Assembly (NCBI GenBank): GCA_010015655.1 | Contig: ML976663.1 | Span: forward strand, 91,617-155,616 | DNA length: 64,000 nucleotides | Origin: Bimuria novae-zelandiae CBS 107.79 | Taxonomy: Eukaryota; Ascomycota; Dothideomycetes; Pleosporales; Didymosphaeriaceae | Direction of reading: 5' to 3' | Shown: one piece after another, positions 56,329 to 64,000 of the stretch | Layout: every line of letters begins with the position of its first letter | How positions within the stretch are numbered: position 1 is the stretch's first letter | Program-made: the position numbers and the translations under genes | The notes under the pieces: generated by a model | Database searches by the model: none | The model's input: the letters and a program-made list of their open reading frames with translations, nothing else | What the model was told of the DNA's origin: nothing

Positions 56329-57372
56329 TACTACCTCACTCTTGTGTTGGAAGAGCCCACAACTCCCTGCCGGCAGGATCCGGCATCCGCACATCACTCT
56401 CCTTAACACACAATACAAAAAACTCACTGAGAAAGTGATTCCGAACCTCGCCTTTCACGAAACCAAGTCGACGAACGAAACAACGAATGTCGACCCTGGC
56501 GCGTCAGACGAGCACAGTGTCACCTCTACGGGTCTCCAGTTATTCCTTTTTTGATACACCTCCAACGTTGATGTCATTTTTTGTTTTAGCAAGCGGCGGA
56601 TCGTGAGGGTATACCCATAATGTATTCTGATTGAATGTTTGCTATGTCAGATTCCCCGGCTTCGGCTATGTCAAAAGGCTACTATTGTGGTGTTTTTGAA
56701 TATATAATACCCCCGAGTTGCCTTGTAAGCGTTTCTTGTTTGAATAATGTTGTCAAGATGGTGGGATGAGGGTTCGTACATGAACAGGTAGATCAGTTGA
56801 ATACACTCCTTGAACTTCATCTGCGGTTGCAGTGCTGTGAATCCACGCAATCAGCGCGCGATATTATTGCCGCGCCCACTCACTTTGGGACGGCCTCGTG
56901 GTTCAACGGCCTAAGTCAGGGTGAGAGTGTGTTGCGAGCGCGAGTTGCGTTGACTGCTCATTGACAGCACAGCTCCAGCGATGGTGGGGATCTCGGCGCG
57001 AGCCATTCGGCAATGCAGCATGCCGCTCCCGCGGCACTTGGTGTCTATCTAACTGAGTCGGCGCTAGGCATCTCCGCACCGAGCTGACGTCGTCGTCTTA
57101 CACATCCGGCGATACGTCAATGAGAAGAATCAGAAATATCGCGGGCTTCCCACACTCTACGAGACCTAGATCGTATAGGTCGCTGATTTTTTTTGGTCTC
57201 CTCGACATCGCCTTTTTTGAAAGGACACTGTAACCTGAGTCTCTCCTGCAGCTCGAAGTATACCTCATCTAATTGTATAAAGCGTCTGTGATCCGAAGCG
57301 CAGAGGCGAAGAACCCCATCGGTTCTACGGCAGTTATATTAACAATTTTCGCCGCCTAAGATACGCGTCATC
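56329..57372. other. Intergenic
   Basis: No gene recognised. T-runs (57188, 57214) lie upstream of the MOSC gene. Confidence 0.5.
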
Positions 57373-58547
57373 ATGGCATTCTCCGATCTTAGCCACCTTG
57401 CCGTTGTACTTACCACTTTCCTACTTCCGATCGTCACATATCTGTACTTCTTTCGAGGTTCCCAGAAAAGCTCGGCCGGTCCGTTACCGCCTCCAACAGA
57501 AATTACCGATATCTTCATCCATCCCATCAAGTCATGCCACTACTTGACGGTCAAGTCGGCGAAATTGTTACCCACAGGATTAGATCTAGGTACGTATTTT
57601 GTCTGGGAGCAGTAAGCGGTATTAACGAGATCAGATCGTCATTGGATGTGGGTTAGCTACCCTGAACTGGAGTTTCAGACCAGTATGTACCGCGCATTTC
57701 AAACATTTCAATCACACCCATCTGATGTCACCACGTAGTCCGGCAAAATTCCAACATGACACTCATCCGCCCAACTTATGACGTAGAAACCGACACTCTC
57801 ACCGTCACGGCACCAGCCCCAAAGTCCAACAATAAAAAGCTCCAGTTCAGCATTCCCGCCCATCCTTCGCAAGAATGGTTGTCGACGAACACTGAGCTCG
57901 TCAATGCGAACATTTGGGGTAAGGGGACGCCAGCCCACATATTTTTCGCTGACCTTACTGGCTCTTTCAATGATTTCTTTGGTAAGGAGGTCAGGCTTGT
58001 GTACAAGAGTCCCTTCTTCGATCCGCCGCGAAAGCTAGCCTCGAACGGTGCAGAAACACTTTTAGGACGGCCTGCGTCGACTTGTTTCCCGGACATGATG
58101 CCCATTCTCGTAAGCTGCGAGTCCAGCATCGATGAGCTCAACTCACGTATCCGAGCCAATAACGAAGACATCACCATCGACATCCATCGGTTCCGGCCTA
58201 ATATCATCGTCAAAGGCAATAAGCCCTGGGATGAGGACCGATGGAAGACTCTTCGAATATTGCCGAATTCGGGGTCAAAGACTGCGACGCAAGAATTCGT
58301 GTTGGATGTTACGCAGCGGTGCGCACGCTGCCAGGTGCCGAATGTAGATCCCGATACAGCGGAGAAGCACAAGAGGCAACCATGGGATACGCTGATGAAG
58401 TACCGGAGGATCGATGAGGGGATCACGTACAAGCCTTGTTTTGGAATGTTGTGTGTGCCAAGAGGGGAAGGTGGGATGCTAGAGGTGGGGATGAAGATGG
58501 AGGTGACTGAAGTTACGGATAAGCATCGATATATTCCTGGATTTTGA
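57373..58547 (+). CDS. MOSC-domain protein, mARC-like molybdenum enzyme
   Basis: Molybdenum-cofactor sulfurase C-terminal (MOSC) protein. Its closest plan is the mitochondrial amidoxime-reducing component, which reduces N-hydroxylated compounds. Three exons: 57373-57589, 57635-57682 (only 48 nt) and 57739-58547; introns of 45 and 56 nt; 357 residues in frame. An N-terminal membrane anchor (residues about 9-28, LAVVLTTFLLPIVTYLYFF) precedes the MOSC_N beta barrel (ITDIFIHPIKSCHYLTV, then DRHWMWV and IRQNSNMTLIRP after splicing). The MOSC core contains GRPASTCFPDMMPILVSCES, FRPNIIVKGNKPWDED and QRCARCQVPNVDPDTAE. The second Cys of RCARC is at the expected molybdenum-ligand region. Ends with YKPCFGMLCVP. 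Confidence 0.9.
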
Positions 58548-59082
58548 AGGGCGTTTGTATGACAGAACACGCAGCACTGGGAGCACGTTTTACACGAGCA
58601 CGAACTTCACCGTCAACAGTTGACAAACAGTAGAGTGAAATGAAAAGGAATCTCGTTCCTCTCCCACGCCCCTCATCGCTACATAACGCAACAGCTAATA
58701 GTACAACAAGTTGGTCACCAGGCAACCAAACTAATGAAATCCATTGTAACCAGACTTCAGGGATTAGCGAACAATGGGAAGCTGACACAGGAACCGTTAC
58801 TCAACAAAGAATAATGCTGCGCATTGATTGGCACCAAAGAAACGCTGCCCGACCTGAGCGCACGCCAAACACTGCCACGCGCAATTGCGCATAGTCTCCA
58901 ATGTTCCACTAAAACATACACAGTCACACAGCAGCACTCAAAGACACCATGTACTGGACGCGTAAGCAAGACCTTTCGCAAGATCTTGCGTAAGCCTCTC
59001 CCTCCTTCCAACGTTCGTCTTAGCTCCTACCAACCTACGACCCCTCAAATGCGCAAGGAACAACCCTATCGCTGGCCCATAG
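58548..59082. other. Intergenic
   Basis: No gene seen. Moderately AT-rich. Confidence 0.5.
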
Positions 59083-59778
59083 ATGAAGCAACCTACCACC
59101 TACACCTTCATTCTCCTCGTTGGAGCCGTCGTAGCACGGTACACCTGCACGGCCACCACATGCGTTAGTCCTTTCATCGCGTTCCCCAAGCTGAACACCA
59201 ATGAGCCCTGGAACAGCCGCATCCCGCATCCCGCCTACTCCTCCGGCAATTTCACGCGTCCGGCTCTGGCCAACCGTAGTATTAGCGATGTTTCTAATAA
59301 GAACTTCTCTCTCAACGAGCGCATCTTGATTGGGGACAACTACACGGTAAAGTGGCGACAAAATGCAACCAAGAACGTCACCTGGGATCTCTACCTCGTC
59401 AACGCGCAGTATGAGAGATATTTCTTGCATAGTATGTTCGAGACTAGCCTCGTGTGGGAGCATGATGCTAATAAGCGGCAAGGTCTCCGTGCGACCGCTT
59501 CGGTGAGCAACATTAGCATGGGCGGGTATTTGTGGCATGTACAGGAGAATGCGTTCGTTCATGTTGGGGAGATGTACTTCTTCTACGTTACGAGAAAAGA
59601 TGGGTTCTGGGCGGAGGGCTTCGCAAGTCGGTTTGTGAATATAACCCGACCCGAGGAGAGGAATGTGGCGGCTTTGATGGCGGTTTCGAATGTAGGGTCA
59701 AATGCACGACAATTTTCTGGTGTTCTACTCCTTGCGCTTTCTTTGTTGGTTTCATTTGGATTTGTATTCATTTTCTAG
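59083..59778 (+). CDS. Secreted/surface protein with signal peptide and C-terminal hydrophobic tail
   Basis: 231 residues, one exon. A signal sequence (TFILLVGAVVARYTCTA) starts it and a hydrophobic C-terminus (FSGVLLLALSLLVSFGFVF) ends it, as in GPI-anchored or type I membrane proteins. Eight or so N-glycosylation sequons are present (for example GNFTRP, ANRSIS, KNFSLN, DNYTVK, QNATKN). The central GDNYTVKWRQNATKNVTWDLYL has the look of the Ig-like domain of Kre9/KNH-type wall proteins; I consider that a suggestion only. It is probably a cell-surface or wall protein. It converges on the broken membrane-protein gene. Confidence 0.65.
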   Translation: MKQPTTYTFILLVGAVVARYTCTATTCVSPFIAFPKLNTNEPWNSRIPHPAYSSGNFTRPALANRSISDVSNKNFSLNERILIGDNYTVKWRQNATKNVTWDLYLVNAQYERYFLHSMFETSLVWEHDANKRQGLRATASVSNISMGGYLWHVQENAFVHVGEMYFFYVTRKDGFWAEGFASRFVNITRPEERNVAALMAVSNVGSNARQFSGVLLLALSLLVSFGFVFIF

Positions 59779-59805
59779 GCTACAGTGCACGAGGCAAAAC
59801 ATTTC

Positions 59806-60964
59806 TTAGATTTCGGTGTGTGCCGGCGACCATACAAGTTCAATATCAGACGACGCATCTGATACCCAGGACTTCTTATGTCTCACCATCTGCGATATGC
59901 ATGCAACCTCATCAGTGTGCTTTGGCGTTTCTGTGATCTGTGCGTCCTTTTCGATCCCGGCCCGCGTCTTCCCGTCCTCCGAATATTCCTTACTTTTGCC
60001 ATTGTTATGACTATCACTCAATCCTTTGCCAATTTCACCTACTCCATGACTTTTTCCTTCACCGTATCTATATCGAGCGTATGCGTTTGAGCTCGAACCC
60101 GTCCTGCTATTCTGCCCTACACTGTCGCGCAGCTGGTTGAGGATGGCGAACTCGATCTTAAGTTTTACAGGGTATCCGAAGCCTTTGAAGGAGCACCAGA
60201 CCCCCACAGGGCGCTGAACTCGAGCGCGATGGTGGTAATATCGATGGATATGATGGTGAGGTTGGCAAGGAAGAGGAGTTGGATAGAGCGGCGTTTAGAC
60301 TGCTTCTGAACAATTTCGCTGGCATGGAGGATGCGGACGGTTTCGTAAAGGTAGATCTGCCGTGGAGCGAACGCATTAGCTTATGTCTCTATGTATAAGA
60401 ACCTAGTCATGGCCCGTCATCGTATGGCCGGTAAAGGGCAGCAAACTCGACCGAGAATATTTTGAGGGCATTACAGTGATTGTAATTGGCCATGGGAATG
60501 GTGGAATGTACTTACCAAAGGGATAATCGGTTCCTGGCTGGTGAACATGGCGATGGAAACCTTCTCCATGGTCTCAAATGGCTTGTACGTGGGATTCATG
60601 GAGTTGGTCTTTCCATCGTAGGTGGCAATAGAGAAGGCCGTATGTGGTATATGCAGACAAACTCCGTTGATGATGATCATGCAGAGAATGGCATTGAGCT
60701 TCCACGGACTTCGACTGACGAGATGCAGACGACTCCAAAGTACGACTGATTGGCCTGTCACCATAGCACTCCAACCCACGCAGAGCAGGGTGCTATTCAC
60801 AAAGATGTTGATGCTCGGGGCCCATGTTTGCAGGAAGACGAAGAGCTCGAAAATAAAGCAGCCTGTTGTAACTACCAGGAGAACCCAAAAGTATCGTCCT
60901 TTCCATCGCTTTAACTTGAAAAAAAACAAACGGTAAGAACAAGTTCGGTGGTGTTGAACCAGGT
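59806..60964 (-). pseudogene. Integral membrane protein gene with two homopolymer frameshifts (DUF7703-like)
   Basis: Homologous sequence runs TWFNTTELVLTVCFF, then KLKRWKGRYFWVLLVVTTG with several membrane helices (NAILCMIIINGVCLHIPHTA), then across a 159-nt intron (60357-60515) IYLYETVRILHASEIVQ, and finally GYPVKLKIEFAILNQLRD with a hydrophilic tail. This is the pattern of a fungal multi-pass family of unknown function. The frame slips by one base in two places, each in a homopolymer: the A8 run at 60919-60926 (nine needed) and the C5 run at 60201-60205 (six needed). These are either real inactivating deletions or sequencing errors. The 5' end is not located. Confidence 0.6.
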
Positions 60965-62025
60965 CTAAGTTTGAACTTCAGTCAGTAGAGGTCAGCCCTG
61001 CAAAGAAGCGGTCGAAAATCCATTCACATCAGGGAGAAATTGACCAATTCGTTCGGAGACTGCTACTTAACATCCCACATAATGCCACAAAGGCTACCAA
61101 TTCGACGGTTGACTGCAGTGGTCCCTTCGTCAGTTGGCTTGTTTGTTGGTGCATTGTCATGGTGTTCAAATGAGCTGCCCAAGCAAAGGAAAATAGATGT
61201 AGCTTGGATATGGACTATAGAAAGAAAACCATGGATGGATGCGTGTGATCAGGGCATAAATATTCACGTCGTCATATACCAGGTACCTGGTAATGGTCGT
61301 CCAGCTGTGCCACTTCGGTACCACATGTAATATGCCAAGCCTTGTCAGGAACAGTACGCGGGTGTGGTTGTTTTCTTCAAATCAGCACTGATTTGACATC
61401 CTCACTTGGTCATTAAATTTCGCGAGCGTGCACTGGGATTGGTATCCAAGGAGGCCGAGCGCTCACTATGCTCGACTGCAAGAGGTGTCCGTCGGTAGCG
61501 AGAGTAGCTGGCTAGCAGTGTCTGGACTTCGAAGGCACGCTCGCCTCTACACGGTTGCTGAAAATTTGTAAGCCTCGAGATGGAAGCGCACTGGTGATGG
61601 AGGGGTTTCCAACCACAACCCCGGCTGATTATGCGCGTTCCGCTCGAGGCGAGCGCCCGCACCGCATGTGTACATATTCCGGGAATTAGATCTCGGAATA
61701 TTCCTCATTGTAACCTGGCAGCACCTATGAGAAGATCTTCCGCATACGCCCACGTTCCATGGTGGAGCACGTCGTGAACAGTGAAACGCTTCTAGCGTCG
61801 AATTGTGCCTTGCTTCTTCCTAATCGTCTAGGATACACCACATTTCGATTTTGTGTCCCGCTGCCCTGGAAATATAACTCCACGGGGCGCTTCTTTTTCA
61901 GCGTTTTGAGACACTACCACACTTCCTTAATATTTCCTAAGGATCTTGGTCTTTGCTTTCGCTTCTGACAGCCGCAAGTGCTATCTGTCCATCAGCTTAT
62001 TCTCTATCACCTAGTACCACGAAGC
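60965..62025. other. Intergenic (may contain 5' exons of the membrane-protein gene)
   Basis: No exon could be placed. No other gene is recognised. Confidence 0.4.
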
Positions 62026-63830
62026 ATGCGCCTATTCCCCCTTCTAGCCGCTTGGCTGCCATTGAGATGTGCTCTTGCAGACCACGTCGATTCGTTCGGA
62101 CTGCCGTTGGCTTCACGTGCCGACAACTTGAAAGCCGCAACTACCTCGTTGCGACCATTACTGTCTAAGAACGCCCGCCTGGTTCTGCCTATCGATGACG
62201 AATGGGATAGATTGCAGATCCGGGGCACTTCGCCGCGAATACACCCAAACTACAACGTTGTCGTTGAAGTCGCCACTGAAGCCGACGTGCAAAAGACAGT
62301 GCAGATCGCGGCTCTACTCAATATACCGTTTCTAGCCGACTCTGGTACCCATGGCTGGACGAAGACGCTCAACAGCCTACCATTTGGCATCCAAATTAAT
62401 ATGCACAAGCTGAACAGCACGACTGTTGACTAAAGTGGCAAGACAGCAACAATCGGGAGAGGTACACTTCAATGGGAAGCTACGAGGGCTCTGTTTGCTC
62501 ATAATAAACAAGCAGTTGAGTACAACGTCATGTTAAAGGTTTTTAAATAACACCAGTCGACAATACATGGGGCGACACCCCTTGAATATGTGCTCTAGCA
62601 CAGCATCGCTACAGCTACACAGGCGAACGAGATCATCCTACATTTTTATAATCATGCTGACCACGTCAAGTTAGTTACTGGACTTTGCGAATGCGTTTCT
62701 ATAGCTGGACCCCTATTGGCCGGCGGACATAGCATGCTCCAAGCACGACATGGCCTCGCTGTCGATGGTCTTGTCTCCGCCCGTGTTGTCCTTGCGAATG
62801 GAACTGCAGTCACTGCATCCAGCACCAGCCATCCCGATTTATTCTGGGCTTTGAAAGGTGCAGGCCACAATTTTGGCATCCTCACTAGCCTTCAGCTGAA
62901 AGTCTACGACATCCAAAGCAACTGGACCGTCCACGCTTTCATCTACAGCACCGACAAACTTGAGGCTGTTCTAGACGTCGTCAATGCGGTAGATGGCAAT
63001 GCGACTCGTCCTGTCAACTTAGTCATTGCCGGAGTGTCCCTCCGAATCCTTGATATTGATCCTAACAACGTGAGTCCTCTCCGTTCTTTCGCTTTCCAAA
63101 TTTAACTGATACATGTGTGTTTTTAGCCCGTGGTTGTCTACACAATCTCCTACGAAGGTACTGAGGCCGAAGCGGCACCCTACTTCGCCTACTTCCAAGC
63201 CATTGGTCCCATCGTCGTCCAGCCAGCCACCGACGTTGATTACGTCTCTCTCTACACCGTTACCCAAAACAGCCTCGACAGTATTGCTTGCACTCGAAAC
63301 AAGAACGCCATGGGTAGCGGTGCATCTCTCCCCGTTTGGAATACAACCGCAGCCCGTAACGCTTCGACGTCTTCACTAAGCTAACCGCGGACCCGCGCTT
63401 CGCCACTTCAGTCTTCCTGCTCGAGAACTACGGCATGCAGGGTGTCCGGGCTGTCGACGCTTCCTCGACCTCTCTCAGCCTGGAAGAACGACAATACCCC
63501 ATCATTGCCAACCTAACGATATGGTGGGAAGGAATAGCCGCGAAAGACACAGCAGATGCCATGGCGTATGGCGAACAGATCAGGCAGGCATTCTTCGCCG
63601 GTCTCCCGGCCGGAGCAAAGAAGCACACATACGTGAACTACGCCGTGGGTACAGAAGGCTTCAACCAGATGTACGGCTACGATGCCCCTAGGGTGAATAA
63701 ACTGAAAGCATTGAAAAAGCGGCTAGATCCAAAGAACAGGTTTGGATATTGCATCATGTTCCCTTGGTATAGAGTGATCCTGTTCACACAGATGCCTGAC
63801 CATTGGATGGTATATAAAGCTTTTGTCTAG
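62026..63830 (+). pseudogene. Broken FAD-linked oxidase (berberine bridge enzyme-like)
   Basis: A secreted flavoenzyme family, here disabled. From ATG 62026 a signal peptide (MRLFPLLAAWLPLRCALA) and the FAD-binding domain (VVVEVATEADVQKTVQIAAL, IPFLADSGTHGWTKTLNSLP) are clear. An in-frame TAA at 62431-62433 follows TTVD, although homology continues in the same frame (SGKTATIGRGTLQWEATRAL). Between 62515 and 62670 lies 156 bp of unrelated sequence, either an intron with an odd donor (GTTGAG) or an insertion. Then come TGLCECVSIAGPLLAGGHS, carrying the conserved Cys, and DLFWALKGAGHNFGILTSL. A normal 57-nt intron (63070-63126) follows, and a one-base deletion near 63361-63363 shifts the frame before ADPRFATSVFLLENYG. 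The C-terminal substrate domain is otherwise recognisable. Confidence 0.85.
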
Positions 63831-63966
63831 TCTGGCACCGCGAATATAATCCCGCCCTTTACGGAGGAGGAAACCCTTCCACAACCTTGATAAACATCTA
63901 GCTATCTCCTTTCCTTCGCACTCGAGCCCCTATTCTCGTTCGCGAGATCTATTCCCGTGCCTCAAC

Positions 63967-64000
63967 ATGACTCCAGTAAAGCCGAACTTAACAAGTCTTC
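63967..64000 (+). CDS. Possible start of a gene cut by the window edge
   Basis: ATG 63967 (MTPVKPNLTSL...) follows a long pyrimidine-rich leader (63895-63965) and a good A at -3 context (CTCAACATGA). Only 11 codons are visible, so no function can be given. Confidence 0.25.
   Translation, partial: MTPVKPNLTSL

Overview
This is a filamentous-fungal (Ascomycota, Pezizomycotina) chromosome segment. The evidence is the many short spliceosomal introns (mostly 45-60 nt, GT..AG with CTRAC-type branch points), the fungal gene content (tyrosinase, RAD4, MRC1, RTF1, Osh3-like OSBP, a CrpA-like copper ATPase) and roughly balanced base composition. A dothideomycete is plausible, but I cannot fix the class from sequence alone. 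All exon structures below were worked out by hand from frame continuity, splice signals and family knowledge.

Left part (1-18 kb): a 2-oxoglutarate oxygenase; a divergent pair of an Apd1/Aim32-type thioredoxin-like ferredoxin and an OB-fold protein; a secreted tyrosinase; then an accessory tract that looks like a decaying catabolic cluster. That tract holds a broken PuuE/SpCDA1-type deacetylase, an intact flavin reductase, a broken NtaA-family flavin monooxygenase, an intact quinone oxidoreductase and a possible AtuA/DUF1446 remnant. A DCX-like gene with one in-frame stop follows.

Centre (20-34 kb): core genes. BCKDH E1-alpha and COQ5 share a divergent promoter. A GMPPA-type sugar nucleotidyltransferase-like protein follows, then an eight-exon copper-exporting P1B-ATPase divergent from RAD4/XPC, and a small membrane protein. 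Three dispersed copies of a tRNA-derived SINE-like repeat lie at 2.7, 19.8 and 25.4 kb.

34-37.4 kb: an unusual, highly degenerate tandem array with a period near 63 bp and no convincing gene, next to a small acidic-tailed ORF.

Right part (37.4-64 kb): a secreted GDSL/CE16 esterase, an Osh3-like oxysterol-binding protein with a GC-AG intron, divergent RTF1 and COQ7, MRC1, a C2H2 zinc-finger protein, a MOSC/mARC-like protein, a secreted surface protein, a membrane protein with two homopolymer frameshifts, and a broken berberine-bridge-type FAD oxidase. The start of another gene may lie at the right edge.

Five loci carry disabling mutations and a sixth is a probable remnant. All lie in the accessory blocks, while the housekeeping genes are intact. 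That pattern argues for real decay more than random sequencing error, although the homopolymer cases need reads to settle.
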